Of a DNA stretch of 64,000 nt, positions 35,801-44,384 are shown one piece after another. The stretch comes from Microbacterium salsuginis (lineage in GTDB: Bacteria > Actinomycetota > Actinomycetes > Actinomycetales > Microbacteriaceae). Where the stretch lies: contig NZ_JABACI010000004.1 of NCBI RefSeq assembly GCF_012524205.1, positions 558,001 through 622,000 of the forward strand, in the 5' to 3' direction. Each line of letters starts with the position of its first letter. Positions within the stretch are counted from its first letter, which is position 1. The translations under genes were made by a program, and so were the position numbers. The notes under the pieces were generated by a model, which was given only the letters and a program-made list of their open reading frames with translations, was not told the DNA's origin and searched no databases.

Positions 35801-36528
35801 CGTCGCGCGCGGCCGACGAGCTGACCGTCGAGTTCGCCGGCGAGGAGTTCCCGGTCGCGCCGGGAACGGTGTTCTCGGTGGGCCGCGAGGGCGACCTCGC
35901 GATCGACGACAACCTCTTCCTGCACCGCAACTTCCTCACGATCCAGCACGTCGAAGGCCTGTGGCTGCTGTCGAACGTCGGCAGCCGCCTGACGGCGACG
36001 GTGACCGATTCGGGTGGCCGCGTGCAGGCCTGGCTGGCACCCGGCGCGCGCCTGCCGCTCGTGTTCGCCTCGACATCCGTCATCTTCAGCGCCGGCCCCA
36101 CCACGTACGAGCTCACGATTCACGCGGCCGAGCCCGCCTTCCGTGAGACCCAGCCCGAAGCCGAGGACGACGACGGGCTGAGCACGATCGGCGACGTGCC
36201 GCTGACGCACAGCCAGCGCCTGATGATCCTCGCGCTTGCCGAGCCGGTCCTCAAGCGCGAGGGAACGGGCATGAGCGAGCTGCCGACGTCGTCGCAGGCC
36301 GCCGAACGGCTGGGGTGGACCCTGACGCGGTTCAACCGCAAGCTCGACAACGTGTGCGACAAGCTCGACCGCATCGGCGTGCCGGGCCTGCGCGGCGGCG
36401 TCCGCTCCTATGCCACGAACCGGCGTGTGCGCTTGGTCGAGCACGCGCTCGCCGCCCGCCTCGTCACCCGCGACGACCTGCCGCTGCTCGACCTCGAGCA
36501 CGATCTCGTCGCCGAAGAAGAGGCCTGA
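35797..36528 (+). CDS. Degenerate FHA-like protein with helical, DNA-binding-like C-terminus
   Basis: 243 residues, GTG start overlapping the kinase stop. Residues about 10-110 resemble an FHA sandwich (FSVGREGDLAIDDNLFLHRNFLTI), but the Ser and His that contact phosphothreonine are absent and the STNG segment reads NVGSRLTA, so phosphopeptide binding may be lost. About 140-235 are helical: LTHSQRLMILALAEPVLKRE, SSQAAERLGWTLTRFNRKLDNVCDKLDRIGV and YATNRRVRLVEHAL. They resemble a winged-helix/sigma-like DNA-binding unit, so it might be the transcriptional output of the circuit. Last gene of the operon, followed 48 bases later by an 83-bp palindromic element. Family assignment is by eye. Confidence 0.75.
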   Translation: MTSRAADELTVEFAGEEFPVAPGTVFSVGREGDLAIDDNLFLHRNFLTIQHVEGLWLLSNVGSRLTATVTDSGGRVQAWLAPGARLPLVFASTSVIFSAGPTTYELTIHAAEPAFRETQPEAEDDDGLSTIGDVPLTHSQRLMILALAEPVLKREGTGMSELPTSSQAAERLGWTLTRFNRKLDNVCDKLDRIGVPGLRGGVRSYATNRRVRLVEHALAARLVTRDDLPLLDLEHDLVAEEEA

Positions 36529-36576
36529 CCTCCGCCCGACGGCCTCCTTCTGCCGTTCCCCGCGTCACCCCTTCAT

Positions 36577-36659
36577 GCGAAAACACGGGCCCGTAACGGC
36601 GACACCCCGATGACGGATGCCGCAGCCCGGCGTGTCTCGTCACCGGCTGGTGTTTTCGC
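36577..36659. repeat. 83-bp palindromic element R1
   Basis: Ends GCGAAAACAC and GTGTTTTCGC are exact inverted repeats, with imperfect inner arms and GACGGATGCCG in the centre. It sits between convergent genes and can act as a bidirectional terminator. Same length and layout as copies at 42448, 50149, 50287 and 50427. Confidence 0.85.
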
Positions 36660-36676
36660 TCGCGGTTTTCGCCGGG

Positions 36677-37207
36677 TCAGCGGCCGGCGTCGTAGAGGTG
36701 ACGGCCGCCGTGGCTGACGACCTTCACGACGACGCCGCGGCGGTGCAGCTCGGCCACGGTGCGGGTCTCCTCGTCGATGTCGCGGCCGAGGGCGTGGACG
36801 TTCGCGACCACGAGCACGTCGCCCTGCCGCAGCGTGCCGAACAGGCGCACGAGGCGCTCCTCCCACGACTCGAGCGTCTCGGGAGCGGGGTGGCGGAAGC
36901 CGTCGATCGGCACGCCGAAGCGCGTCAGATCATTGCGCTGCTCGACCACGGACGGCATGTCGTCGCGCGAGATGACCAGGCCCACCAGGCGTGAGCCGGC
37001 GGGGCGGGCGCGCCACCAGTTGCGGTCCTGCTGCATCTCGGTGAAGCACTTCGGGCACTCGGCTGCCGGGTGCGGCACGTGCAGAGGAGCGGTGTCGACG
37101 GATGCCTCGCCGCCGGCCGTGGCACGCGCGATGTCGATCGGTCCGGCGGGCGTCGTGCGCCCGGCATCCGTCATCGTCGTCTCTGCGTCTTGAGTGACGT
37201 CACTCAT
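36677..37207 (-). CDS. Resolvase-like (serine recombinase N-terminal fold) protein
   Basis: 176 residues. The C-terminal two thirds resemble the catalytic domain of serine recombinases: GLVISRDDMPSVVEQRNDLTRFGVPIDGFRH, VRLFGTLRQGDVLVVANVHALGRD, LHRRGVVVKVV. The usual Y-R-V-S-T active-site strand is altered and there is no DNA-binding domain, so recombinase activity is doubtful. It has CPKC near the middle. The start at 37207 has AAGGGG nine bases upstream; an alternative start is the later MTDAGR. It is a stand-alone gene, not flanked by mobile-element ends. Function unknown. Confidence 0.65.
   Translation of the reverse strand: MSDVTQDAETTMTDAGRTTPAGPIDIARATAGGEASVDTAPLHVPHPAAECPKCFTEMQQDRNWWRARPAGSRLVGLVISRDDMPSVVEQRNDLTRFGVPIDGFRHPAPETLESWEERLVRLFGTLRQGDVLVVANVHALGRDIDEETRTVAELHRRGVVVKVVSHGGRHLYDAGR
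37191..37206. promoter_or_regulatory. Perfect 16-bp palindrome at the resolvase-like start
   Basis: TGAGTGACGTCACTCA is fully self-complementary and covers codons 2-6 if translation starts at 37207. If the later ATG is used, it lies just upstream and would fit an autoregulatory operator. Inference. Confidence 0.35.
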
Positions 37208-37308
37208 GTCAGCCGCCCCTTCGCCCGCGCCGTGATCTCCCCGAGGGTCCATTGTCTCCCGAGAACGCACTCGCCGTGTGCCGCGGGCGGGACGGACGCC
37301 CGCGCGGG

Positions 37309-39150
37309 TCATTCGTCGTCGAGACGCAGCTCGAGGCTCAGCTGGTCGGCGTCGAGCTCGGCGAGGGCGTGCCGCAGCGCCGGCGTGCTGAACTGCCCGC
37401 CCGAGGTCAGCGCGTTCAGGCGCTCGCGCATCGCCTCGATCATCGCCAGCCGCAGCTCGAGCAGATCCCGCGCGGAGGCGGTGGTCTCGTCGTCGGGAGG
37501 ATCCGTCAGCCGGGTGCCGACGCGCTCGAGCAGCTCGCTCGAGAACTCCGATCCGTCGCGACGTCTCAGCGACGGCGCCGACAGCGCGGCGACCGCGGCG
37601 CCGCGCAGCTCGTCGTCCAGCGCCGACTGCTCGGCGCGATCGAGGTGGTCGTCGCCGGTCCGCTGCAGGTGCAGCAGGCGCACCAGCCAGGGCAGCGTGA
37701 AGCCCTGCAGCATCAGGCTGCCCGCCGCCACCGCGAAGGCGATGAACACGAGCAGCGCGCGGTCGGGGGTGTCTTCGCGTGGCAGCGTCTGCGCGGCGGC
37801 GAGCGTCACGACGCCGCGCATGCCCGCCCACACGATGATGGTGCCGTGCTTCCAGCCGAGCGGCGACGCCTGGTAGTAGTTCAGGTCGCCGAGCGCGCGG
37901 CCCACGCGATGCCGCATCGACGCGAGCCGCCGCTGCGCGCGGGGATCGTCGGGGTCCGGCGCGCGACGCGCCCGTTCCTCGAGGCGCTGCCGCCGGCGGG
38001 CCAGCCGGCGCGCGTGGCGACTGGCGGTGGGCCCAGCCGTCGCCCCCGCCCCGCGGATCGGCGGCGGATCCTCGCCCGCGGCCATCGCGTCGATGCGCGC
38101 GCCGATCGCCTCGAGCCGCTCGCGCTGCCGTCCGCGGGCGCGCCTGCTCTGCAGCCACACCAGCACCGACACATACGCGGCACGGACGGCGAGCACCAGC
38201 GCGAGCGCCCCGGCGGCGATGCCGATGCCGGTGCCGAGGCCGTTGTGCCCCTCGATGTTCTCGGCCACGATCGCGTTGAGCTCGAGGCCCATCACGAGGA
38301 AGACGGCGCCCTCGAGCACGAGCTCGACGGTGCGCCAGTTGTGCTCGTCCGACATCCGCTGCTCCGGCGTGAACCAGCGCGCGGCGCCCTGGCCCGTCAC
38401 GATGCCCGCCACGACCGCCGCGACCAGGCCCGAGCCGCCGAGCTCCTCCGTCGGCAGGTACGCCACGAACGGCACGACGAAGCCCACCGCCGTGTTCGCC
38501 GCGGAATGCCCGATCAGCGCCCGCAGGCGCAGGTTGAGGTAGCCGACGATCGCGCCGATCACCACCGCCACCAGCACGCCCCGCCCGAACGCGGGCAGGA
38601 AGCCGAGACCGAGGTCTTCATCCGCGGCCAGTCCCGCGGTGCCGACGGCGGCGGCCGCGATCATGGTGCGCAGCAGCACCAGGGCGGTCGCGTCGTTGAG
38701 CAGGCTCTCGCCCTCGAGCATCGTCACGACGCGGCGCGAGACCCCGAGCCGCTTCACGATCGACGTGGCCACCGCGTCGGTGGGGCTGAGGATCGCGCCC
38801 AGCGCGACGGCGATCGCAGGATGGATGCCGGGGATCACGAGGAGGAAGAACCCTGCGAGCGCGACCGAGCTGAGAATCACGAGCAGGAACGACAGGCCCG
38901 CGATCGGGCCGAAGTCACGGCGGAACTCGATCGCGGGCAGCGCGACGGCCGCCGAGTACAGCAGCGGCGGCAGCACTCCGACGAGGATCCACTCCGGGTC
39001 GATCTCGGGCACCTCGACGAACGGCAGCAGGCTCACGGCGGCGCCGATCAGCAGCAGCACGAGCGGACCGGCGATGCCGAGCTTCGGGGCGATCGCCGTC
39101 GCCAGTGCGATCACGACGACCGCGACGATGATCACGACGAGCGCTTCCAC
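37309..39150 (-). CDS. Na+/H+ antiporter, CPA1 (NhaP-like)
   Basis: 613 residues with about 12 membrane helices. ALGAILSPTDAVATS and LEGESLLNDATALVLL are the ion-path motifs of CPA1 exchangers. An unusual basic cytoplasmic insert of about 90 residues (SRRARGRQRERLEAI ... RRQRLEERARRAPDPDD) splits the C-terminal helices, and a soluble tail of about 110 residues ends the protein. GTG start directly behind -10 box TAGGCT (39163-39158), hence leaderless. Expected role is pH and sodium homeostasis by exchange across the plasma membrane. The ion specificity cannot be read. Confidence 0.92.
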   Translation of the reverse strand: MEALVVIIVAVVVIALATAIAPKLGIAGPLVLLLIGAAVSLLPFVEVPEIDPEWILVGVLPPLLYSAAVALPAIEFRRDFGPIAGLSFLLVILSSVALAGFFLLVIPGIHPAIAVALGAILSPTDAVATSIVKRLGVSRRVVTMLEGESLLNDATALVLLRTMIAAAAVGTAGLAADEDLGLGFLPAFGRGVLVAVVIGAIVGYLNLRLRALIGHSAANTAVGFVVPFVAYLPTEELGGSGLVAAVVAGIVTGQGAARWFTPEQRMSDEHNWRTVELVLEGAVFLVMGLELNAIVAENIEGHNGLGTGIGIAAGALALVLAVRAAYVSVLVWLQSRRARGRQRERLEAIGARIDAMAAGEDPPPIRGAGATAGPTASRHARRLARRRQRLEERARRAPDPDDPRAQRRLASMRHRVGRALGDLNYYQASPLGWKHGTIIVWAGMRGVVTLAAAQTLPREDTPDRALLVFIAFAVAAGSLMLQGFTLPWLVRLLHLQRTGDDHLDRAEQSALDDELRGAAVAALSAPSLRRRDGSEFSSELLERVGTRLTDPPDDETTASARDLLELRLAMIEAMRERLNALTSGGQFSTPALRHALAELDADQLSLELRLDDE

Positions 39151-39157
39151 GAGTCAG

Positions 39158-39163
39158 AGCCTA
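39158..39163 (-). promoter_or_regulatory. -10 box of the leaderless antiporter gene
   Basis: TAGGCT on the minus strand, seven bases before the GTG at 39150. Confidence 0.55.
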
Positions 39164-39199
39164 GTGACGGGTCGTCGTCGCCTCAGTGGTCTCGCGTGC

Positions 39200-40222
39200 T
39201 CAGAGCACTCCGAGCGCGCGGACGGCGTCGCGCTCGGCGACGAGTTCGTCGACGGATGCCTCGAATCGGGCCCGTGCGCGAGCGTCGAACTCCAGCCCCT
39301 CGATGATGCGATAGCCCCGGTCATCGCCTCGCGAGACCACCGGCAGGGAGCACACCAGGCCCTCGGGTACGCCGTACTCTCCGCGCGAGACCACCGCGGC
39401 CGACGTCCAGCCGCGGTGCGTTCCGAGCTGTTCGTCGCGCACGTGCTCGATCGCGGCGTTGGCGGCGGATGCCACCGAGGACGAGCCCCGCACCTCGATG
39501 ATCTCGGCGCCGCGCTTGGCCACGCGTGGGATGAAGACGTCGTCGAGCCACGCCGTCGCCGCTTCGCGATTGCCCAGACGCTCGGCGAGCGCCTCGAGCA
39601 CCGATCGCCCGTCTGCGAGGGTCGCGTGAGCCACGTCGGGGAACTGGGTCGCGGAGTGGTTGCCCCAGATGATGACGTCGGCGATGTCGCCGGGCCCCAC
39701 CTCGAGCACGTCGGCGAGCTGGCCCACGGCGCGGTTGTGGTCCAGGCGGGTGAGCGCGCTGAAGCGATCGGCGGGGATGTCGGGGGCAGCGGATGCCGCG
39801 GCGATGAGCGCGTTGGTGTTCGCGGGGTTTCCCACCACGACGGCGCGGACGTCGTCTGCGGCCACGGCGCCGATCGCGGCGCCCTGCGGCCCGAAGATCC
39901 CGGCGTTCGCGGCGAGCAGGTCGCCGCGCTCCATGCCCGGGCCGCGCGGACGCGCCCCGACCAGGAGGGCGATGCTCGTGCCGTTGAACGCCGTGAGGAG
40001 GTCGTCGGTGACCTCGACGTCGTGCAGCAGCGGGAAGGCGCAGTCCTGCAGCTCGAGCGCGGCACCTTCTGCCGCCCGCATGCCCTGCGGGATCTCGAGC
40101 AGCCGTAGCCGCACCGGGCGGTCGGGGCCGAGCATGTCGCCCGCCGCGATCCGGAACAGCAGCGCGTAGCCGATCTGCCCCCCGGCTCCCGTGATCGTCA
40201 CCGTCGTGGGTTCGCTGGCCAT
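39200..40222 (-). CDS. mdh: Malate dehydrogenase
   Basis: 340-residue NAD-dependent TCA-cycle enzyme, cytosolic. [15 protein letters not shown] is the nucleotide-binding loop, [16 protein letters not shown] carries the substrate Arg, GNPANTNA contacts NAD, and [13 protein letters not shown] holds the catalytic His. It matches the actinobacterial type in length and order. The ATG at 40222 lies seven bases after -10 box TAGGCT (40235-40230), so the mRNA is leaderless. The antiporter gene starts 50 bases after its end with its own promoter. Confidence 0.96.
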   Translation of the reverse strand: MASEPTTVTITGAGGQIGYALLFRIAAGDMLGPDRPVRLRLLEIPQGMRAAEGAALELQDCAFPLLHDVEVTDDLLTAFNGTSIALLVGARPRGPGMERGDLLAANAGIFGPQGAAIGAVAADDVRAVVVGNPANTNALIAAASAAPDIPADRFSALTRLDHNRAVGQLADVLEVGPGDIADVIIWGNHSATQFPDVAHATLADGRSVLEALAERLGNREAATAWLDDVFIPRVAKRGAEIIEVRGSSSVASAANAAIEHVRDEQLGTHRGWTSAAVVSRGEYGVPEGLVCSLPVVSRGDDRGYRIIEGLEFDARARARFEASVDELVAERDAVRALGVL

Positions 40223-40229
40223 GTCTCCG

Positions 40230-40235
40230 AGCCTA
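40230..40235 (-). promoter_or_regulatory. -10 box of leaderless mdh
   Basis: TAGGCT on the minus strand, seven bases before the mdh ATG. Confidence 0.6.
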
Positions 40236-40329
40236 TTCCCGTGCCGCGGCATCCCTCTCCCGTCCCGGTGCCGAGGGCTGAAAAGGGGGCGTGATCGCGT
40301 CGAAACGTGACCCGGCGCGGCGCCGGGGG

Positions 40330-40335
40330 TACCGT
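40330..40335 (+). promoter_or_regulatory. -10 box of the leaderless metallopeptidase gene
   Basis: TACCGT, seven bases before the ATG at 40343. Divergent from the mdh promoter. Confidence 0.55.
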
Positions 40336-40342
40336 GAAGGCC

Positions 40343-41212
40343 ATGACGTTCAACCAGAACGCCAGTGTCGGGGGGAGTTCGGCACGGCGTCGCGGCGCGG
40401 GGGCGGCGGTCGCCGGTGGCGGCATCGCCGGTCTCGGCGCGATCGCGGTGCTGCTGTTCCAGCTGTTCACCGGCACAGACATCTCGTCGATCGTGCCTGC
40501 GCTGCCGCAGGCCGGCGGTGGCGGCGAGACCGAGATCGCGAACTGCGAGACCGGCGCCGACGCCAACGCGCGCGACGACTGCCGCCTGGTCGCGGGCGCC
40601 GAGGTGCTCAACGACTACTGGCAGACCAAGATGCAGGGCTACCGCGCGCCGCAGCTGATCATCGTGGACGGCTCGACCCAGAGCCAGTGCGGTACGGCGT
40701 CGAACCAGACCGGCCCGTTCTACTGCCCGCCCGAAGAGGCCGTCTACATCGATCCGACGTTCTTCGCGCTCATGCGCGAGCGGTTCGACGCGACCGCAGG
40801 CCCGCTGGCGCAGCTGTACGTGCTCGCTCACGAGTACGGGCATCACGTGCAGAACATCGGCGGCATCATGCAGCAGTACCCGAACAACGGCTCGGGGCCC
40901 GAGAGCAACGGCGTGCGCATGGAGCTGCAGGCCGACTGCTTCGCCGGCGCGTGGGTGGGCGAGATGACCGAGCAGGTCGACGACAACGGCGTGCCCTACC
41001 TCGAGCCTCCGACGCAGCAGCAGATCGCCGACGCGATCAACGCGGCGCAGACGGTCGGCGACGACCACATCCAGGAGCAGTCCGGAGCGTTCATCAACCC
41101 CGAGACCTGGACGCACGGCTCCAGCGAGCAGCGGCAGCGATGGTTCGAGACCGGGTATCAGAGCGGCTGGTCGGCGTGCGACACATTCGGCATTCCGGGG
41201 GGAAGCCTATGA
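40343..41212 (+). CDS. Neutral zinc metallopeptidase (YpfJ family)
   Basis: 289 residues. One N-terminal helix (about 20-42, [21 protein letters not shown]) anchors a domain with the zinc motif [11 protein letters not shown] (from about 162) and the third-ligand region [14 protein letters not shown]. CNxTGxFYCP-like Cys pairs ([17 protein letters not shown]) are typical of the family. Likely faces the cell exterior; substrates unknown. Leaderless start. Its stop overlaps the pip start by ATGA, so the two peptidases are coupled. Confidence 0.92.
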   Translation: MTFNQNASVGGSSARRRGAGAAVAGGGIAGLGAIAVLLFQLFTGTDISSIVPALPQAGGGGETEIANCETGADANARDDCRLVAGAEVLNDYWQTKMQGYRAPQLIIVDGSTQSQCGTASNQTGPFYCPPEEAVYIDPTFFALMRERFDATAGPLAQLYVLAHEYGHHVQNIGGIMQQYPNNGSGPESNGVRMELQADCFAGAWVGEMTEQVDDNGVPYLEPPTQQQIADAINAAQTVGDDHIQEQSGAFINPETWTHGSSEQRQRWFETGYQSGWSACDTFGIPGGSL

Positions 41213-42513
41213 ACGAGCAGCTCGACGACATCCTGTATCCGCCGATCGAGCCGTACGAATCCGGCGAGCTCATCGTCGGCGACGGCAACCGCGTGTACTG
41301 GGAGCAGAGCGGCAACCCCGACGGCAAGCCCGTGGTGTTCCTCCACGGCGGCCCGGGTGGCGGCACCGCCCCGTACCACCGGCGCTTCTTCGACCCGGAG
41401 CGGTACCGCATCGTGCTGCTCGATCAGCGCGGGTGCGGACGCTCCACGCCGCACGCGAGCGAGCCCGAGGCGGATCTGCGCCACAACACCACGTGGCACC
41501 TGGTCGCCGACGTCGAACTGCTGCGCAAGAACCTCGGCATCGAACGGTGGCAGGTCTTCGGAGGCTCGTGGGGGAGCGCCCTCGCCCTCGCGTACGCCCA
41601 GGCGCACCCGGATGCGGTGACCGAGCTGGTCCTGCGCGGCATCTTCACCCTGCGGCGGCACGAGCTCGAGTGGTTCTACGAGGGCGGGGCATCTGCGATG
41701 CTGCCCGACCTGTGGGAGGACTTCATCGCGCCGATCGCCGTGCTCGAGCGGTCGCGCCTCCTCGAGGCGTACCACCGGCGTCTGTCCGACCCGGATCCCG
41801 CGGTGCACGTTCCTGCGGCGGTGGCGTGGTCGCAGTGGGAGGCATCCTCGCTCACGCTGCTGCCCGACCCTGATCTCGTCGACACGATGACCGAACCACG
41901 CGCCGCCGTCGCGCTCGCGCGCATCGAGAACCACTACTTCCTGCACGGCGGCTGGTTCGAGGAAGGTCAGCTGCTCGCCGGCGTCGACGCGATCCGGCAC
42001 ATCCCGGCCGTGATCGTGCAGGGGCGCTACGACATCTGCACGCCGCCCATGACGGCGTGGGATCTGCACCGCGCCTGGCCCGAGGCAGAGTTCACGATGG
42101 TTCCGGATGCCTCGCACGCGGCATCCGAACCGGGAATCGCCCGCGCGCTCCGCGCCGCGACGGACCGCTTCGCAGCATCCGTCCCCCTCGCCGCGAGCGA
42201 GCCGGATGCCGACGAGATCTCGTCTGCGGCCGAGCCTGAGCCTGAGCCTGGTGTCGACCTCGGGGCCAGCGCCGAGCCTGAGCCTGGTGTCGACCCCGAG
42301 GCCAGCGCCGAGCCTGAGCCTGGTGTCGATCCCGAGGCCAGCGCCGAGGCCGACGCCAGCGCCGGCGCCGATCCCGATCCCGAGGCCGGCGCCGATATCG
42401 ATCCCGGTGCCGAGGCGACCCAGGAGTCCGCCACCGAAGACTCGAATGCGAAAACACCAGTCGGTGACGCGACACGCCGGGCTGCGGCATCCGTCACCGG
42501 CGCGTCCTCGTGA
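41209..42513 (+). CDS. pip: Proline iminopeptidase with repeat-built C-terminal extension
   Basis: 434 residues. The first ~325 are a normal alpha/beta-hydrolase: HGGPGGGT oxyanion motif, nucleophile Ser in GGSWGSALALAYAQ, Asp in GRYDICTPP and His in PDASHAAS. It releases N-terminal proline from peptides in the cytosol. The last ~105 residues are not part of the family: an acidic tail with three 12-residue EPEPGVDPEASA units, then SNAKTPVGDATRRAAASVTGASS, which is the translation of an 83-bp palindromic element (42448-42530). The ancestral stop was probably lost when repeats expanded. Whether the tail is expressed is unknown. Confidence 0.93.
   Translation: MNEQLDDILYPPIEPYESGELIVGDGNRVYWEQSGNPDGKPVVFLHGGPGGGTAPYHRRFFDPERYRIVLLDQRGCGRSTPHASEPEADLRHNTTWHLVADVELLRKNLGIERWQVFGGSWGSALALAYAQAHPDAVTELVLRGIFTLRRHELEWFYEGGASAMLPDLWEDFIAPIAVLERSRLLEAYHRRLSDPDPAVHVPAAVAWSQWEASSLTLLPDPDLVDTMTEPRAAVALARIENHYFLHGGWFEEGQLLAGVDAIRHIPAVIVQGRYDICTPPMTAWDLHRAWPEAEFTMVPDASHAASEPGIARALRAATDRFAASVPLAASEPDADEISSAAEPEPEPGVDLGASAEPEPGVDPEASAEPEPGVDPEASAEADASAGADPDPEAGADIDPGAEATQESATEDSNAKTPVGDATRRAAASVTGASS
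42238..42345 (+). repeat. 36-bp minisatellite, three units, inside pip
   Basis: Three tandem units (42238-42273, 42274-42309, 42310-42345), each encoding EPEPGVD-x-x-ASA with only a few base changes, then a decayed fourth. In frame; length variation between strains is likely. Confidence 0.85.
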
Positions 42514-42530
42514 CGGACTGGTGTTTTCGC
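42448..42530. repeat. 83-bp palindromic element R2, overlapping the pip 3' end
   Basis: Same termini as R1 (GCGAAAACAC/GTGTTTTCGC) but inserted in opposite orientation: the central GGATGCCG reads CGGCATCC. The first 66 bases are translated as the pip C-terminus. Confidence 0.85.
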
Positions 42531-42585
42531 GCGGGTCGGGGGGACGGTCGGCGGGGTGCGGGACGAATGCCCAGGTAGCCACTGG

Positions 42586-42591
42586 TAGGGT
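42586..42591 (+). promoter_or_regulatory. -10 box for the DEAD-box helicase gene
   Basis: TAGGGT, giving a leader of about 165 bases before ATG 42762. A small hairpin (AGCGC/GCGCT, 42604-42618) lies near the predicted 5' end. Long structured leaders are typical of cold-regulated helicase genes; that role is inferred. Confidence 0.45.
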
Positions 42592-42761
42592 GGAAGGACT
42601 TGCAGCGCTTCTTGCGCTTCTCGCGTCGTAGAACGCTTCCCCTCCCGCCGCCGCCTTCTCATCGAAGTGCGATGCCGGTGATGACTTTCATACGGCGACC
42701 CGTGGGCGAAATCCGCCCCGGCCACCGATGGGGCACCGACGTGCCCAGAGAACAACCCTTC

Positions 42762-44300
42762 ATGACTGATGTCACTTTCGGCGCGCTCGGCGTGCCGCAG
42801 CCCCTCGTCGACGCGCTCGCGGCCGACGGCAAGACCACCGCGTTCCCGATCCAGATCGACACGCTCCCCGACACCCTCGCCGGCCGCGACGTCCTCGGAC
42901 GCGGCAAGACCGGCTCGGGCAAGACCCTCGCCTTCTCGATCCCGATGGCCGCGCGCCTGGGCACGAAGCTCGCCGGCGGCAACCGCCGCAAGGGCCGCCC
43001 GCTCGGCCTCGTGCTCGCCCCGACGCGCGAGCTCGCCACTCAGATCGACGCGGTGCTCGCACCGCTCGCCAAGGCGTACGGCATGACGACCACCACGATC
43101 TTCGGCGGCGTCAACCAGAACCGTCAGGTGCAGGCGCTCAACGCCGGCGTCGACATCATCGTCGCGTGCCCCGGCCGACTCGAGGACCTGATGAAGCAGG
43201 GCTACGTCCACCTGGACGCGGTCGAGATCACCGTGATCGACGAGGCTGACCACATGGCCGACCTCGGCTTCCTGCCCGGTGTCACCCGCATCCTGAACGC
43301 CACTCCGTCCGGCGGGCAGCGCCTGCTGTTCAGCGCGACGCTCGACAACGGCGTGGACAAGCTGGTCAACCGCTTCCTTCAGAACGAGGTGCTCCACTCG
43401 GTCGACGAGGCGAACTCGCCCGTCGCCGCGATGACGCACCACGTCTTCACGATGGATGCCGAGACCAAGAAGGATGTCGTCAAGACCCTCGCCTCGGGCA
43501 TGGGCCGCCGCATCCTGTTCATGCGCACCAAGCACCACGCCAAGAAGCTCGCCAAGCAGCTGACGTCGCAGGGCATCCCCGCGGTCGACCTGCACGGAAA
43601 CCTGTCGCAGCCGCAGCGCGACCGCAACCTCGCGGCGTTCTCGTCGGGCACGGCCCGCGTGCTCGTGGCGACGGATGTCGCGGCGCGCGGTGTGCACGTC
43701 GACGACGTCGAGCTCGTCATCCACGTCGATCCGCCGACCGAGCACAAGGCGTACCTGCACCGCTCGGGCCGCACCGCCCGCGCCGGCGCCGAGGGCGCCG
43801 TGGTCACGCTCGTGACCCACGGTCAGGAGAAGGACGTCGCGCAGCTGCTGCGCAAGGCGGCCATCTCGGTCAAGCCCGTCGCGGTCACCCCCGAGTCGGC
43901 CGAGGTCGCCGCGCTCGTCGGCCAGGTCGCTCCGTACGTCAAGCCCGAGCCGGTGCACACCCAGGTGCGCGGCGGCGGCACGAGCCAGGGCGCCAACGCG
44001 CAGCGCAAGCGCGCTGCTCGCGGCGGCCAGGGCACCGGTCAGGGTGCTGGTCGCGGCGAGAGCCGTGGCGCGGGTCAGGGCCGCGGTCGCGGTCAGGGCG
44101 CCGGACGCACCCAGAGCACCGACCGCGTGCAGGGCGCGCACCAGCGCTCCGACCAGAGCGCGGGCCACACCCGCTCGGCACAGCCTGCGCAGGGCAACCC
44201 GCGCACCCCGGGCCGTCGCGCCTCGGGTGGCGGCACCGGCAAGCTCATGGTCGGCTCGGTCGTCCGCCAGAACGGCGGCAACCGCCGCGCCGGCCGCTGA
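42762..44300 (+). CDS. DEAD-box RNA helicase with RG-rich tail
   Basis: 512 residues. Q motif with FPIQ, Walker A GRGKTGSGKT, PTREL, VIDEADHM (DEAD), SAT and HRSGRTARAG cover motifs Q to VI of ATP-dependent RNA helicases. After about residue 400 the tail is rich in Gly/Arg/Gln (GQGAGRGESRGAGQGRGRGQ), an RNA-binding feature. ATG 42762 (MTDVTFGALGVP) matches the family start; the longer frame from 42600 would add a Pro/Arg stretch with no support. The ribosome site before it is weak. Likely role: RNA unwinding in ribosome assembly or cold adaptation. Confidence 0.93.
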   Translation: MTDVTFGALGVPQPLVDALAADGKTTAFPIQIDTLPDTLAGRDVLGRGKTGSGKTLAFSIPMAARLGTKLAGGNRRKGRPLGLVLAPTRELATQIDAVLAPLAKAYGMTTTTIFGGVNQNRQVQALNAGVDIIVACPGRLEDLMKQGYVHLDAVEITVIDEADHMADLGFLPGVTRILNATPSGGQRLLFSATLDNGVDKLVNRFLQNEVLHSVDEANSPVAAMTHHVFTMDAETKKDVVKTLASGMGRRILFMRTKHHAKKLAKQLTSQGIPAVDLHGNLSQPQRDRNLAAFSSGTARVLVATDVAARGVHVDDVELVIHVDPPTEHKAYLHRSGRTARAGAEGAVVTLVTHGQEKDVAQLLRKAAISVKPVAVTPESAEVAALVGQVAPYVKPEPVHTQVRGGGTSQGANAQRKRAARGGQGTGQGAGRGESRGAGQGRGRGQGAGRTQSTDRVQGAHQRSDQSAGHTRSAQPAQGNPRTPGRRASGGGTGKLMVGSVVRQNGGNRRAGR

Positions 44301-44317
44301 CCCGGCTCCCCCTTTTC

Positions 44318-44368
44318 GCTCGCCCGTCGCGATCTGCAGCTTCTCGCTGCGGAGCGCGGCGGGCGAGC
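44318..44368 (+). terminator. Composite hairpin after the helicase gene
   Basis: GCTCGCCCG (44318-44326) pairs with CGGGCGAGC (44360-44368) and encloses a second hairpin GCAGC/GCTGC. It starts 18 bases after the stop. Confidence 0.65.
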
Positions 44369-44384
44369 TGCATTTCGCGGAGTC

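Noticed and set aside
25853..36528. Part of a type VII secretion locus (FHA proteins and the MinD-like ATPase suggested it)
   Set aside because: No FtsK/SpoIIIE-type EccC, WXG100 protein, mycosin or EccD-like gene is in the window.
37252..39306. 684-codon + strand frame opposite the antiporter
   Set aside because: Antisense shadow. The minus strand encodes a recognisable 12-helix CPA1 protein.
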